Assembly: GCF_900106925.1 (NCBI RefSeq)
Contig: NZ_FNNZ01000010.1
Location: 62,001-126,000 of the forward strand
DNA: 64,000 nt
Reading direction: 5' to 3'
DNA from: Thiocapsa roseopersicina
GTDB taxonomy: Bacteria; Pseudomonadota; Gammaproteobacteria; Chromatiales; Chromatiaceae
The position numbers and the translations under genes are program-made. The notes beneath the pieces are model-generated. The model was not told where the DNA came from. It saw only the letters and a program-made list of their open reading frames with translations, and searched no databases. This document shows, in pieces, positions 44,632 through 54,988 of the stretch (positions are counted from its first letter, which is position 1; each line of letters opens with the position of its first letter).

Positions 44632-44711
44632 GCGGACGTCCGCGCTTGCGGGCCCGTCAAACGGCACGCGTCGTATGGGCACGAACCCATCGATCCATGC
44701 ACCGAACCCGA

Positions 44712-45380
44712 TCAGACGCCATCACCCGACGCGCTCGATGCCTGCGCCTCGTTACCGGCATCGCAGACCGAGAAGACCGATCCCGCCGTTACGGCAAGCC
44801 AAAGCGACTCCCCGTTCTTGCGCTTCATCTCCAGCACCAGGGTCCGAGGCAATCCCCTGGCATGCCGGGTGATCACATCCATGACCCAACCGTGGGTCAT
44901 GGCGAGGACGCGCTCGCCCGGATGCCGTCGTGCAATCTCGTGCAGGGCCGCGACGATCCGATCGGCGAACTCATCCGGCGACTCCCCTTCCTCGAAACGA
45001 CAGGCAGGGTCTCTGCGCATGATGTCCGCATGCAGGCCGGGGTGCAGTACGGACAGATCTTGCTTGGTCATCCCCTGGACACGGCCGAAATTCCGTTCCT
45101 TGAGACCGTCGGAATGGATCGGCGAAGGGAGTCCCAAGACCTCGGCGACGATCCGCGCGGTCTCCGACGCCCTGCTCAGTGGACTTGTCCAAACCTGCGA
45201 AAAGCCGGAGTCCTTGAAGGCATCGGCCATCTCGAGGGCCTGCTTCCGGCCGTTGTCGTTGAGGGGAACATCGATCCACCCCTGCAATACGCCGGTGATG
45301 TTCCAGTCGGTTTCCCCGTGACGAGTCACGCAGATCGTCGTCGGTATGTGTGCGTCATCTGTGTCGGTCATGAGGGTCAT
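44712..45380 (-). CDS. Histidine phosphatase (phosphoglycerate-mutase-like)
   Basis: This protein of about 222 residues has the RHG motif TRHGETDWN, then SPLSRASETARIVAE, a Glu in LKERNFGRVQG and the second catalytic His in AMTHGWVMD. It belongs to the broad-specificity phosphatase branch (CobC/GpmB-like). The substrate is unknown. The exact start is uncertain: ATGs at 45380 and 45371 and a TTG at 45404 are possible, and none has a good ribosome site. It is divergent from the phoU-like gene. Confidence 0.85.
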   Translation of the reverse strand: MTLMTDTDDAHIPTTICVTRHGETDWNITGVLQGWIDVPLNDNGRKQALEMADAFKDSGFSQVWTSPLSRASETARIVAEVLGLPSPIHSDGLKERNFGRVQGMTKQDLSVLHPGLHADIMRRDPACRFEEGESPDEFADRIVAALHEIARRHPGERVLAMTHGWVMDVITRHARGLPRTLVLEMKRKNGESLWLAVTAGSVFSVCDAGNEAQASSASGDGV

Positions 45381-45497
45381 ATCGGTTGATGAGTGGGAAT
45401 CCAATCTAGGCGGGTCGGCGACCTTATGTTATACCGGGCGCGCGTCGAAGCCGTCGCGCTTCCGACAGCATCAACACAAGAGACAGGGGACGATGGG

Positions 45498-46163
45498 ATG
45501 AGCGAGAACATCAATCTGGTGCAGCGCCGGCGCGCGCAGCTTCAGAGCGCGGTCGGCGACCTGGGAAAGCTGGTCATCGACGCCTTGAACCAATCCGTGA
45601 CCTGCCTGAGCCGACATGACCTCGAGCTGGCCGAGCGCATCATCGCAGGGGACGCGCAAATCAATCAGCAGCGGCGAGTACTCGAGCAGGAATGCCTGGT
45701 GACGCTGGCGGCCTACAAGCCGGCCGGTGCGGACCTGCGGGCCATCGGCGCCTGTATGGAGCTCGTCTCGGAGCTCGAGCGCATCGGGGATTATGCCGCG
45801 GATGTCGCACGTATCCTGCGCAGAGCCGGGGAGACGCGGTTCCCGAGCGAATCGGTCGAGGCCATTGTCGAGGTCGCCGCGGATGCGATCGCCATGCTCG
45901 GCGAGACACTGGACGCCTTCACCTGCGGTAGCGACGAGCAAAGCGCGCGGGCGAGCATCGCGCGCGAGGATTTGGTCGACCGCAACGAGCGCGCCGTCAC
46001 CGAGCGGGTGCTGACGATGATGCGCACCGACCCGAACTTCGCCGCAACCGGGACCTATCTGCTGTGGATCGTGCACAATTACGAGCGGGTCGCGGATCGG
46101 GCGACCAATGTCGCCGAGCGTGCCGTCTATGTCGCCTCCGGCGAGACACCCGAGCTGGGTTAA
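45498..46163 (+). CDS. phoU: PhoU-family phosphate regulator
   Basis: This 221-residue protein has two PhoU three-helix bundles with the metal-binding patterns ELERIGDYAADVAR (about 92-105) and NYERVADRATNVAERAV (about 195-211). It would restrain the phosphate transporter and PhoR signalling. No pst or pho regulon genes are adjacent, so it may be one of several paralogues. AGGGGA precedes the ATG. Its TAA stop forms part of the end of the composite repeat at 46160. Confidence 0.92.
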   Translation: MSENINLVQRRRAQLQSAVGDLGKLVIDALNQSVTCLSRHDLELAERIIAGDAQINQQRRVLEQECLVTLAAYKPAGADLRAIGACMELVSELERIGDYAADVARILRRAGETRFPSESVEAIVEVAADAIAMLGETLDAFTCGSDEQSARASIAREDLVDRNERAVTERVLTMMRTDPNFAATGTYLLWIVHNYERVADRATNVAERAVYVASGETPELG

Positions 46164-46353
46164 ACCGCGCCCAGCGCGGTATGCGATGCTTTTTGATGGT
46201 ATCGGCCCCCGCAGACGTGACGACCGCTGGAGCCAGCGCGGCTTAAAATATTAAAAAATATATAATTTTAAACCACATCCCCGCCAAGGGTTGTGAATAC
46301 ACCAAACGTCGAGCTCATTCGAAAATGAGCATCTCGCCCTGGACGCGGTTTAG
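46160..46353. repeat. Composite CCGCG-ended repeat, copy 1 (after phoU)
   Basis: Unit A (46160-46246) begins TTAAACCGCGCC and ends GCGCGGCTTAA. A 21-base AT-only centre follows. Unit B (46268-46353) begins TTAAACCACATCC and ends GGACGCGGTTTAG. The phoU stop TAA lies within the first TTAAACC. Units A and B are closely related to those of copy 2 in opposite orientation. The following 68 bases before the SPOR gene show nothing else. Confidence 0.85.
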
Positions 46354-46421
46354 GTCCGCACCTAGGTCCGCACAGGTGGGCACGCGAAGTCGCGACTGGC
46401 ACCCGGTGCCGGCCGTCGGAC

Positions 46422-47039
46422 TCACTTAATCGGGATCGTCATCGCATCCTTGCCGTTGCGTTTGAGCAGACCGCGCACCTTGTCGACGGCGGCTTGATCG
46501 GCATAGGGTCCGGTGCGGACACGATGATAGGTCTCGCCGCTCGGGATGGTCGCCACCTCCACGCGACTGGTGATGCCGAGAAGCGCAAGCTCCGCCTTGA
46601 GTCGCTCGGCATCGCCCGCACGCCTGAAAGAACCGACCTGGACAAGGAAGCCCCTGCCGGTCGTCGAGGTCGGCACGGCCGGGGCCGCGACCGCCGCGGG
46701 CTGCACCGTCTCGACCGCGGTCCGTGGCTCGACCTCGATCCGAGGCTCGGGACGCGGGGCCGCGGGCGGGGGTGGCGGCGGCGGCGCGATATCGACCTCG
46801 GTATCGCGCAGTAGGTTGGGAAACTCGAAGCTAGGAGGCGTGGCTGCCGGCCGCTCGACCTTGGCCGGCAAGGCCGTGGGCGGCGTCTGCATGGCGTCCG
46901 GGTTCTGGGTCCAATAGAGACCGACCCCAAAGGCGCCCAGCATGCCGCCGAGCAGGAACGACCACAGACACGAATGACTCTGTTTGCCGCGCCGCGGCGT
47001 CGCCCGCGCAAGGCCGGCCCGCCGAAAATCAGTGCTCAT
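46422..47039 (-). CDS. SPOR-domain membrane protein (FtsN-like)
   Basis: This 205-residue protein has a short basic cytoplasmic N-terminus and one transmembrane helix (LWSFLLGGMLGAFGVGLYW, about 25-43). A proline-rich periplasmic linker (about 50-125) and a C-terminal SPOR domain (about 130-205, FLVQVGSFRRAGDAERLKAE) follow. SPOR domains bind denuded septal peptidoglycan. It starts one base after the argS stop; argS-ftsN adjacency is common in gammaproteobacteria. It is likely the cell-division protein FtsN. Confidence 0.88.
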   Translation of the reverse strand: MSTDFRRAGLARATPRRGKQSHSCLWSFLLGGMLGAFGVGLYWTQNPDAMQTPPTALPAKVERPAATPPSFEFPNLLRDTEVDIAPPPPPPPAAPRPEPRIEVEPRTAVETVQPAAVAAPAVPTSTTGRGFLVQVGSFRRAGDAERLKAELALLGITSRVEVATIPSGETYHRVRTGPYADQAAVDKVRGLLKRNGKDAMTIPIK

Positions 47040-47040
47040 C

Positions 47041-48813
47041 TCACATGGCCTCCGGAGCGGAGACGCCGAGCAGACCCAACCCGTTGCGCAGCACCTCGCG
47101 CACCGCCAGGATCAGTTTGATCCGTGCGTCGCGCAGGGCTGCGTCCGCGACCAGGAACTGGTGGGCGTTATAGTAGGTGTGAAGCTCGTTCGCCAGCTCA
47201 CGCAGATAATGGGTCAGCAGATGCGGTTCGGCCTTGAGCGCCGCTGCCTCGACCACCTCCGGGTAGCGCGCCAGGGTACGTTGCAGCGCCAGCTCATGCG
47301 ACTCGGTCAGCCGCTCCAAATTCTCGGCACCCGGACTCGGCTCCACCGGCATCCCCTTTTCCGCGGCCTGCCGCAACACGCTGCACACCCTCGCGTGGGC
47401 GTATTGGACGTAGTAGACCGGGTTGTCGGAGGATTCGGACTTGGCCAGATCCAGGTCGAAATCCAGATGTTGCTCGCAGCGGCGCATGACGTAGAAGAAG
47501 CGCGCGGCATCGCGCCCGACCTCCTTGCGCAACTGGCGCAGGGTCACGAACTCGCCCGAGCGGGTCGACATCTGTGCCTTCTCGCCGCCGCGGTAGAGGA
47601 TCGCGAACTGCACCAGGAGCACCTCGAGCCGCTCGACGTCGTCGCCCATCGCCTGGAGCGCCGCCTTCACGCGCGGGACATAGCCGTGGTGATCCGCGCC
47701 CCAGATGTCGATGACGCGCTCGAAGCCGCGCTCGAGCTTGTCCATGTGGTAGGCGATGTCGGAAGCGAAGTAGGTGCTCTGACCGTTTTCGCGCACCACC
47801 ACCCGATCCTTCTCGTCGCCGAAGGCACTGGAGCGGAACCAGAGTGCGCCGTTGCGCTCGTAGACGTGACCGGCCTCGCGCAGGCGCTCGATCGCCCGGG
47901 TGACGGCACCGCTCTCGGCGAGCGTGCGCTCGGAATACCACTCCTGATACTCGACGCCGAACTGAGCCAGGTCCTCGCGGATGTCGTCGAGGATGGTGTT
48001 AAGGCCCAGCTCGAAGACATAGCGGTAGCGGTTGTCGCCGAGCAGTTGTTTCGCGGCGGCGATGACCCCGTCGATATGGGCCTCCTTGTCGCCGCCGTCC
48101 TGTCCCTCGGGCAGCGCATCGGGCGGCAGGCCGGCAAAGACCGTGGAGGCATCCACTCGATAGGCGTCGCCGTGCTCGCGATGCAGCGTCGCGGCGATGT
48201 CCCAGACGTAGTCGCCCTTATAGCCGTTGCTCGGAAAGGTCACCTCCTCGCCGCACAGCTCGAGATATCTCAGCCAGACGGAGCTTGCGAGGATGTCCAT
48301 CTGTCGCCCGGCGTCGTTGACGTAATACTCGCGGTGAACGTCGAAGCCGACCGCCGCGAGCAGATCGGCGACGACCGCGCCGTAGGCGGCCCCGCGGCCG
48401 TGCCCCACATGCAGGGGTCCGGTCGGATTGGCCGAGACGAACTCTACCTGCACGCGTCGCCCGGCGCCGATTCGGCTGAGTCCGAAGGCGGGGCCTGCGC
48501 TCAGGATCTCCGGGACGAGTCGGCGATAGGCGTCCTCGGCGAGGAAGAAGTTGATGAAGCCCGGTCCGGCGATCTCCACGCGCGCGATCAGCGGGGAAGC
48601 GGGCAAGGCATCCAGCAGGCGTTGCGCGACCTCACGCGGCTTGGCGCCGAGACGCTTGGCGAGCACCAACGCGACGTTGGTCGCAAAATCGCCGTGAGAC
48701 GTGTCCTTGGTCCGGTCCACTTGGGGCTCGGGCAATCCGCCGGCGTCCCCCGTCGAGGCTTCGACGAGGCTCGCCAGGGCCGTGCGGATCAGATCGGTGA
48801 TGGCCTGTTTCAT
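47041..48813 (-). CDS. argS: Arginyl-tRNA synthetase
   Basis: This 590-residue class I synthetase has the HIGH-type motif [13 protein letters not shown] (about 132-144) and the arginyl-specific anticodon domain at the end. The KMSKS position is degenerate, as in many ArgRS proteins ([13 protein letters not shown]). It starts [18 protein letters not shown] at a clear ATG. It is followed directly by the SPOR gene. Length and motifs are normal. Confidence 0.96.
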   Translation of the reverse strand: MKQAITDLIRTALASLVEASTGDAGGLPEPQVDRTKDTSHGDFATNVALVLAKRLGAKPREVAQRLLDALPASPLIARVEIAGPGFINFFLAEDAYRRLVPEILSAGPAFGLSRIGAGRRVQVEFVSANPTGPLHVGHGRGAAYGAVVADLLAAVGFDVHREYYVNDAGRQMDILASSVWLRYLELCGEEVTFPSNGYKGDYVWDIAATLHREHGDAYRVDASTVFAGLPPDALPEGQDGGDKEAHIDGVIAAAKQLLGDNRYRYVFELGLNTILDDIREDLAQFGVEYQEWYSERTLAESGAVTRAIERLREAGHVYERNGALWFRSSAFGDEKDRVVVRENGQSTYFASDIAYHMDKLERGFERVIDIWGADHHGYVPRVKAALQAMGDDVERLEVLLVQFAILYRGGEKAQMSTRSGEFVTLRQLRKEVGRDAARFFYVMRRCEQHLDFDLDLAKSESSDNPVYYVQYAHARVCSVLRQAAEKGMPVEPSPGAENLERLTESHELALQRTLARYPEVVEAAALKAEPHLLTHYLRELANELHTYYNAHQFLVADAALRDARIKLILAVREVLRNGLGLLGVSAPEAM

Positions 48814-49107
48814 AGGGGCTTCATTGGGTTTCGGTCGGGTCTGCAGGCAAAGGAGCCTGCAAGGCAGGTGGCGTGCCGCAGGGGGATGCGTCGTCGGGAC
48901 GATAGAATAACCGAATCCGCCCCTCAGAGGGATCGACCGGGCGGGCGTTGATCCAAAGACCGACCCGTAGGGTTGACGAGCGAGAGCGAAGTCCGCCTAG
49001 ACCAGCGCCGGTGCTGGTGGGCTGCGCTGCGCTTGTCCACCGCTCCGATCAAGGGTGTCGCCGGTCGCACATGCCCCCGACGATCCGAGCGCCGGAGCGC
49101 GTCAGGC

Positions 49108-49299
49108 TTAAACCGCCTCCAGAGCGAGATGCTGATTTTCGCGTGAGTTCGGCGTTTGGTGCATCCACAGCTCTTAGCGGAGACGCGTTTTAATAATATA
49201 TTTTTTAATATCTTAAACTGCGCAAGCTCCAGCGCTCGTCAAGTCTGCGGGGGCCGATCCCATCCAAAAACATCGCATACCGCACCGGGCGCGGTTTAA
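49108..49299. repeat. Composite CCGCG-ended repeat, copy 2 (after ureC)
   Basis: This copy lies inverted relative to copy 1. The B unit (49108-49193) runs TTAAACCGCCTCC to GACGCGTTTTAA. An AT-rich centre follows. The A unit (49213-49299) ends GGGCGCGGTTTAA. On the minus strand the ureC stop TAA is inside the A-unit end, in the sequence TTTAAACCGCG. The bases between argS and this repeat (48814-49107) hold only a short hairpin at 48842-48861. Confidence 0.85.
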
Positions 49300-50999
49300 A
49301 ACAAAAAGTACCGTTGAGCAAGCGGAAGCACCGCGGCGGGCTCGCAGGTCAACAGCTGGCCGTCGGCCCGGACCTGGTAGGTCTGCGGATCCACCTCGAT
49401 GGTCGGCTGATAGTCGTTGTGGATCATGTTGCACTTGCGCACCAGTCGACTGTCGCGGGTGACCCCGACCAGGCGCTTGAGATCCAGACGCTGCGGCTCA
49501 CCGGCCTCCAAGGCCCATTGCGAGAGGAAGGTCATGCAGGTCGCGCCCAATGCGCCGCCGAATGCACCGAACATGGGTCGATAATGGACCGGTTGGGGCG
49601 TGGGGATGGATGCGTTGGGATCACCCATCGCGGCCGCAGCGATCAGGCCGCCCTTGATGATGAGACTGGGTTTGGTCCCGAAGAAGGCGGGCCGCCAGAG
49701 CACCAGATCCGCGAGCTTGCCGACCTCTACCGAGCCGACCTCGTGCGCGATGCCGTGGGTGATCGCCGGGTTGATGGTGTACTTGGCGATGTAGCGTTTG
49801 GCGCGGAAGTTGTCGTGCTCGGCCGGATCGCCGGGGAGCGCGCCGCGCTGGACCTTCATCTTGTGCGCGGTTTGCCAGGTGCGGCAGATGACCTCGCCGA
49901 CCCGACCCATCGCTTGGGAATCCGACGAGATCATCGAGAAGGCGCCGAGATCATGCAGGATGTCCTCGGCCGCGATGGTCTCGCGACGAATGCGCGACTC
50001 GGCAAAGGCGACGTCCTCCGGGATCGACGGGGACAGATGATGGCAGACCATCAGCATGTCCAGATGTTCGTCGACCGTGTTGACCGTGTAGGGTCGGGTC
50101 GGATTGGTCGAGGACGGCAGCACGTTCGGCAGGCCCGCGGCCTTGATGATGTCCGGGGCATGGCCGCCGCCCGCGCCCTCGGTGTGATAGGTGTGGATGC
50201 AGCGGTCCTTGAAGGCGGCGATGGTGTCCTCGACGAAACCGGACTCGTTGAGCGTGTCGGTGTGGATCGCGACCTGCACATCCATCTTCTCGGCAACCCC
50301 CAGACAGCAGTCGATCGCCGCCGGTGTCGTGCCCCAATCCTCGTGCAGCTTGAGCCCCATGGCACCGGCACGCACCTGCTCCTCCAAGGCATTCGGCAGA
50401 CTGCCGTTGCCCTTGCCGAGGAACCCCAGGTTGACCGGCAGGCCCTCGGCGGCCTGGAGCATGCGGCGGATGTTCCAGGGCCCGGGCGTACAGGTCGTCG
50501 CGTTGGTACCGGTCGCCGGTCCCGTGCCTCCGCCCAGCATGGTCGTGATGCCGGACATCAGCGCCTCCTCGATCTGCTGAGGGCAGATGAAGTGGATATG
50601 CGCGTCGATGCCCCCGGCCGTGATGATCTGCCCCTCGCCGGCAATGACCTCGGTCCCCGGCCCGATCAGGATGTCCACGCCTGCCTGGGTGTCCGGATTG
50701 CCGGCCTTGCCGATCCCGACGATGCGGCCGTTCTTGATGCCGATGTCGGCCTTCACAATGCCCCAATGATCCAGGATCAGGGCATTGGTGATGACCAGAT
50801 CCACCACCTCGTCGGCCTGGCGCTGGCACTGGCCCATTCCGTCGCGGATGACCTTGCCGCCGCCGAACGTCACCTCATCGCCGTAACAGGTGCGATCCTC
50901 CTCGACCTGGATGAAGAGCTCGGTGTCGCCCAGACGCACCCGGTCTCCGACTGTCGGGCCATACATGGAGGCATAGGCCACCCTGCTGATTCGGCTCAT
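49296..50999 (-). CDS. ureC: Urease subunit alpha
   Basis: This 567-residue nickel enzyme hydrolyses urea to ammonia and carbamate. Visible active-site parts include the first metal histidines in GGIDAHIHF, the carbamylated Lys in [10 protein letters not shown], the flap [16 protein letters not shown] with its catalytic His and MVCHHLSP. It ends in RYFLF as usual. Its ATG overlaps the ureB stop (ATGA). The accessory genes ureE, ureF and ureG are not in the window. Its stop codon is embedded in a repeat end. Confidence 0.97.
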   Translation of the reverse strand: MSRISRVAYASMYGPTVGDRVRLGDTELFIQVEEDRTCYGDEVTFGGGKVIRDGMGQCQRQADEVVDLVITNALILDHWGIVKADIGIKNGRIVGIGKAGNPDTQAGVDILIGPGTEVIAGEGQIITAGGIDAHIHFICPQQIEEALMSGITTMLGGGTGPATGTNATTCTPGPWNIRRMLQAAEGLPVNLGFLGKGNGSLPNALEEQVRAGAMGLKLHEDWGTTPAAIDCCLGVAEKMDVQVAIHTDTLNESGFVEDTIAAFKDRCIHTYHTEGAGGGHAPDIIKAAGLPNVLPSSTNPTRPYTVNTVDEHLDMLMVCHHLSPSIPEDVAFAESRIRRETIAAEDILHDLGAFSMISSDSQAMGRVGEVICRTWQTAHKMKVQRGALPGDPAEHDNFRAKRYIAKYTINPAITHGIAHEVGSVEVGKLADLVLWRPAFFGTKPSLIIKGGLIAAAAMGDPNASIPTPQPVHYRPMFGAFGGALGATCMTFLSQWALEAGEPQRLDLKRLVGVTRDSRLVRKCNMIHNDYQPTIEVDPQTYQVRADGQLLTCEPAAVLPLAQRYFLF

Positions 51000-51316
51000 G
51001 GCTGATCTCCGTCGAGCGCGCCCATCACTTGGGCGTTGAAGCCGTAGACGACGCGGTCGCCGGCATAGGGAATCAGGGTCACGGTGCGGGACTGACCGGG
51101 CTCGAAGCGCACGGCCGTGCCGGCCGGGATGTCGAGCCGCAATCCTCGGGCCTGCTCCCGATCGAATGCGAGTGCTGCGTTGGTCTCGTAGAAGTGATAG
51201 TGCGAGCCGACCTGGATCGGACGGTCGCCGGTGTTGGCGACCTTGAGGGTCAGTCCGGGCCGTCCGGCATTCAGCTCGATGTCTCCCGGAACCGTGATGA
51301 TCTCACCTGGAATCAT
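50996..51316 (-). CDS. ureB: Urease subunit beta
   Basis: This 106-residue subunit starts [19 protein letters not shown] and contains [19 protein letters not shown], typical of UreB. It is translationally coupled to ureC by a four-base overlap. Upstream, the whole gap to ureA is taken up by a composite repeat, so ureBC may be weakly linked to ureDA transcription. Confidence 0.97.
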   Translation of the reverse strand: MIPGEIITVPGDIELNAGRPGLTLKVANTGDRPIQVGSHYHFYETNAALAFDREQARGLRLDIPAGTAVRFEPGQSRTVTLIPYAGDRVVYGFNAQVMGALDGDQP

Positions 51317-51330
51317 GGGCCTGCTCCTGA

Positions 51331-51533
51331 CTAAACCGCGCCCGGCGCGATATGCGATGTTTTTGGATGGGATCGGCCCCGGCAGACTTGATGACCGTTG
51401 GAGTCGGCGCGGTTTAGGACATCAAAAATATCAAATCCGAAAAACACATGAACCGCGTCAACTACGACGGTAGCGAGTCGCTTCAAGATCGATCCCGAGC
51501 CCGGACAAGCCCTGCCCTACCGGACGCGGTTCA
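51331..51533. repeat. Composite CCGCG-ended repeat, copy 3 (between ureA and ureB)
   Basis: The A unit (51331-51417) runs CTAAACCGCGCC to GCGCGGTTTAG and is near-identical in layout to the A units of copies 1 and 2. A 31-base AT-rich centre follows. A second unit (51449-51533) runs TGAACCGCGTC to GGACGCGGTTCA. The ureA stop TGA directly abuts this end on the minus strand, and the repeat's own TGA follows in frame. It fills the intergenic region except for the ureB ribosome-binding site. Confidence 0.85.
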
Positions 51534-51836
51534 TCAGCCGATCGGATCGTGGACCGTGACCAGCTTGGTCCCGTCCGGGAAGGTCGCCTCGACCTGGATG
51601 TCGTCGATCATCTCCGGGATGCCGTCCATCACATCCTCGCGGGTCAAGAGGGTCCGCCCGTAATCCATCAGCTCGGCCACGGTGCGACCGTCGCGCGCGC
51701 CCTCGAGTATCGCGCAACTGATGTAGGCGATCGCCTCGGGATAGTTTAGCCGTACGCCACGGGCCTTGCGGCGCTCGGCGAGCAGTCCTGCCGTGAAGAG
51801 CAGCAGCTTATCCTTCTCTCGGGGGCTAAGGTCCAT
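51534..51836 (-). CDS. ureA: Urease subunit gamma
   Basis: This 100-residue subunit starts [19 protein letters not shown] and ends [10 protein letters not shown], both standard for UreA, so the protein is full length despite the adjoining repeat. CAGGAG lies upstream of the ATG at 51836. It lies 127 bases after ureD. It forms the structural urease with ureB and ureC. Confidence 0.97.
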   Translation of the reverse strand: MDLSPREKDKLLLFTAGLLAERRKARGVRLNYPEAIAYISCAILEGARDGRTVAELMDYGRTLLTREDVMDGIPEMIDDIQVEATFPDGTKLVTVHDPIG

Positions 51837-51892
51837 GATCGACTCCTGGTCGGCGCAGTCCGGATACGCCTTGTATTCTATTCGAAAGCGCA

Positions 51893-51966
51893 TCAGCCGT
51901 GGCGCGGATCGGCTCATGCAATGTCGAGTTCGCCCGCGCGTCGCAGATCCGGCCGGAGGCGGTTCA
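51893..51966. repeat. Possible degenerate unit of the CCGCG-ended repeat after ureD
   Basis: On the minus strand the ureD stop begins TGAACCGCCTCCGG, which matches the start of the repeat units. An imperfect counterpart, CGCGCCACGGCTGA, lies 60 bases further on. The unit is shorter (74 bases) and its far end is poor. It may be an eroded copy or a coincidence. Confidence 0.3.
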
Positions 51967-52833
51967 GGTCGCCCAGATCCGGGGTATCGATGCGTCCAAA
52001 CCAAGGAGACCGGGACGTAAATCGGACCAGAGACGGATGAACAGACGACTGACCGGCTCCACCTCGGGCGCGAGTCCTCGGACCACCAAGAGGTCATCGA
52101 TCAGGGTCGCACCGACCGGAAAGGCCGTGATCTTGCTCAGACGATGCCGAGCAGCTTCCAGCGCGTCGGCACCGGCTCCGGTTGCGATAAAGGTGGCACA
52201 GACCGGGAAACCGCGTAAGCCGGCCGGCCCGTCCAGGCTCGACGTGCCCGCAACGCGCAGCCGATCGGTCAAGAGCGGCCGATCGTCGCGTGAGAGGGTC
52301 AGGGCGATCTCGGCCCGCCCATCGCCGAAGCGTTCGCCGATCGTCGGCCGTCCGAGACACTGGATCTCCCAACCGATAAAACGGGCATCGCCCGAAAGCG
52401 CAACCTGCGTGCTCAGGCGACATGAGGCGCCGGGGAAAAAGATGTTTTCGTGCGGAAACCATTCGAGCACGCCGCCCGCGGCAACCAGCAGGCGTTGTGT
52501 CTGCACACCGAGAGGTCCAGCACTGCGGTAAAACTTGATAGCCCCGGGCGCCGTGACCAAGGCATGTGCGCCGCCCGCCACCTGGATCTCGACCTCCAGT
52601 CGATCGCCGCCGACCACGCCGCCGGGCGGATGAAGTAGATAGAGATGACAGGGCGCACCCTCGGGATAAAAGGGGCGTTGGATCGCCAAGGGGCCGAGCT
52701 GATGTTTGCCGACGACTCGGCTGCGCCCGTGCCGCAGGGCGATCTCGAGCTTCAGGTTGGCCTGCCAGCCGGCGTCCGCGGGCAGGGTCGGCGCGACCGT
52801 TCCCGTGGTCGAGGGGTCAGTCCTCGCTGACAT
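51964..52833 (-). CDS. ureD: Urease accessory protein UreD/UreH
   Basis: This 289-residue protein helps assemble the urease nickel centre with UreF and UreG. It shows the family core [27 protein letters not shown] and [12 protein letters not shown]. The start [11 protein letters not shown] at 52833 is chosen as the first sensible ATG; it overlaps the end of the upstream OmpA-like gene by 17 bases. It heads the urease genes. Confidence 0.93.
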   Translation of the reverse strand: MSARTDPSTTGTVAPTLPADAGWQANLKLEIALRHGRSRVVGKHQLGPLAIQRPFYPEGAPCHLYLLHPPGGVVGGDRLEVEIQVAGGAHALVTAPGAIKFYRSAGPLGVQTQRLLVAAGGVLEWFPHENIFFPGASCRLSTQVALSGDARFIGWEIQCLGRPTIGERFGDGRAEIALTLSRDDRPLLTDRLRVAGTSSLDGPAGLRGFPVCATFIATGAGADALEAARHRLSKITAFPVGATLIDDLLVVRGLAPEVEPVSRLFIRLWSDLRPGLLGLDASIPRIWAT

Positions 52834-54742
52834 AGACCTCCACGCGGCGATTCTGAGCACGCCCCGCGGACGTCGCGTTGTCGGCAATCGGGCGCTCCGA
52901 TCCGAGGCCCTGGGCCGTCAAGCGATCGGGCTGCACACCGCGCTCGATCAGTGCCTGCCGGATGGCCTCGGCGCGTTGTTGCGACAGGGCGAGGTTGGCG
53001 GCCGCGTCACCGAGGCTGTCGGTATGCCCCTCGATACGAATGCTGAGGTCGGGATAAGCATCGAGCAGTGCGGCGATCCGATCCAGGCTCGGGAGATCGC
53101 CGGTGGTCAGGGTCGCCATCGCGGGTTGAAAACGCAGCTCCGTATCGGCCAGCTCGAGCAGCACACCGCGCTCCGTATAGGAACCGCCCAGCTCGGAGTA
53201 GCGCCGGTAACGGTCGCGGACCTCGGCCAACAGCCGATCGGCCTCCTGCTGCACGGACGTGCGCACCTGTTCGGCCTTGCTGCGTTCCTCGGCGATCGTC
53301 GCCTCGAGTGCGGCAATCCGGACCGTGGCGTCGTCCAACGCCTTCGAGCCGGTCTGCGCTGCGGACTCGCGGGCCTGCGTCAACTCGGTCTGCAGATCGG
53401 CCAGCTCGGACCTCGCGCTGTCGAGCGCAGCAGTGAGCTCGACGGCCAACGCGTCCTTCTCTTCGGCCACCTTCGCCTTCTCGGCCTGCTCGCTCCGGAG
53501 CTGCTCGGCGAGCGCGGCGATCTGCGCCTCGCCCTCCTTCATGCGACCTGTCAGTTCTTCCTTGGCCTGCGCCAGCGCGGCCTCGGCAGCTTCGCTTCGT
53601 GCCTTCAGCGCAGACAGGGCATCCGGCGCGACCGACTGCTCCAATTCAGCGGCGAGGGTCTCGATACGCGCCTGCGCATCGGCCAACTGCGCGGCGGCGG
53701 TCGCCTTGGCGTCTTCCAGCGCCGCGGTCGCCTCGCCTCTCGCCGTCTCGAGTTCGGCTTCGGTCTGGGCAAGCCGCTCTTGAAGCGCGCTCAAGGCTGC
53801 GGTCGACTCCGCCTGCTCGCCGGACTGCGCAAGCACCGCACGGGCTTCGGTCAACTCACCTTCCAACGCTGCGATCCGTTCAGCCTGCTCGCCGGACTGG
53901 GCAAGCGCCGCACGGGCCTCGGTCAACTCGCCTTCCAGTGCAGCAATCCGCTCGGCCTGCTGGTCGCGAAGGGTCGCAAACTCGGCCTGCAATGCCTCGA
54001 GCTCCGTCTGAGCCGATGCCGATGTCTCGGCCAGCTCGGTGCAGAACGCGGCCGTCTCGTCATCCAAGGCGACGTCGGAGGGGAGCAAACCGGCCTTCTG
54101 GGCCGCACGCATCAACTCGCTGTCTTTCGGTGTGGCCTTCGCCAGTTTCACCCGCTCGTTGAGGTGGCGCTCGAGCTCCTCGATCTGCGCGCGATGCTCC
54201 ATCGTCGAGTCGGCGATCACCTGCTGGAGCCCGCTCAATTCGGTCTGAAGACCCTCGACCTTGGCGACGGCCATCTCGTACTGGCCTTGAAGGGCCTTGA
54301 AGGCGGCGATCCCTCGGTCGCGCTCTTCGATCGCCGCGGCGGTCTTGTCCTGCTCGGCGGCAAGCGCACTCGCGTCGGTCAGGCGCAGCACCTTGATGTC
54401 CTCTTCGAGCTTCGCGTTGCTCTGCTCGAGGGCGGCGATCCGCTCCGTCAGACCCTGCTTCTCATCCGAATGCTGGTCGGACAGCTGCTGTTTTTCCCCG
54501 GAGTGCCGCTCGGTCAGCTCCGCGATCCGTTCCTCGAGCTGCGTAACCTCTTTGCGGATGTCGCCGATGCGGGCATCGCGCTCCTTGATTTGCGCGGCCG
54601 CCTCGGCGATCTGCTCGTCCTTTCCTGCGAGCTGTTCCGAAAGATGAGCCGAATACCAATCGTAGAGCAGATAGACGCCGATCAGCGCCGCCAGCAGAAC
54701 CCAGACAAGCGGACGCACCAACGAGGAATTGGAATCGGGCAT
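52817..54742 (-). CDS. Coiled-coil inner-membrane protein with OmpA-type peptidoglycan-binding domain
   Basis: This protein of about 641 residues has an N-terminal transmembrane helix (PLVWVLLAALIGVYLLYDW, about 11-29) and a very long coiled coil (about 35-500). The OmpA/MotB domain (about 525-640) contains IRIEGHTDSLGDAAAN, LSQQRAEAIRQAL and NRRVEVYV. The coiled coil includes an exact tandem repeat, ERIAALEGELTEAR with ALAQSGEQ, around residues 265-320. The ATG at 54742 has AGGAG at good spacing. It spans the periplasm to bind peptidoglycan. It precedes ureD without known relation. Confidence 0.88.
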   Translation of the reverse strand: MPDSNSSLVRPLVWVLLAALIGVYLLYDWYSAHLSEQLAGKDEQIAEAAAQIKERDARIGDIRKEVTQLEERIAELTERHSGEKQQLSDQHSDEKQGLTERIAALEQSNAKLEEDIKVLRLTDASALAAEQDKTAAAIEERDRGIAAFKALQGQYEMAVAKVEGLQTELSGLQQVIADSTMEHRAQIEELERHLNERVKLAKATPKDSELMRAAQKAGLLPSDVALDDETAAFCTELAETSASAQTELEALQAEFATLRDQQAERIAALEGELTEARAALAQSGEQAERIAALEGELTEARAVLAQSGEQAESTAALSALQERLAQTEAELETARGEATAALEDAKATAAAQLADAQARIETLAAELEQSVAPDALSALKARSEAAEAALAQAKEELTGRMKEGEAQIAALAEQLRSEQAEKAKVAEEKDALAVELTAALDSARSELADLQTELTQARESAAQTGSKALDDATVRIAALEATIAEERSKAEQVRTSVQQEADRLLAEVRDRYRRYSELGGSYTERGVLLELADTELRFQPAMATLTTGDLPSLDRIAALLDAYPDLSIRIEGHTDSLGDAAANLALSQQRAEAIRQALIERGVQPDRLTAQGLGSERPIADNATSAGRAQNRRVEVYVSED

Positions 54743-54988
54743 CGTCATCTCCTAAGGCGGTCGTTGTTATTAGGTATTCGAGCCCGGGCGATTATCCGGG
54801 AAAGGCGCGCAGGCCGCCAGCCGCGAGCCGATGGTCCTGAAAACAGCGGTTCTCACGCCAAGACGCCTTGGCGCAATCGATCGTCCGCTTGGGATGACGG
54901 CGCGACCCCCCGCAATCCGAGTTTAACTCGGGTGCGCCGGGACACGTGCAGCAGGCGACGCTCGACCTGCGGCGGCGAACCTCGAGGC

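Noticed and set aside
48814-49107. Possible small RNA or tRNA upstream of argS
   Set aside because: Only a seven-base-pair hairpin at 48842-48861 was found. No cloverleaf or promoter-terminator pair could be drawn.
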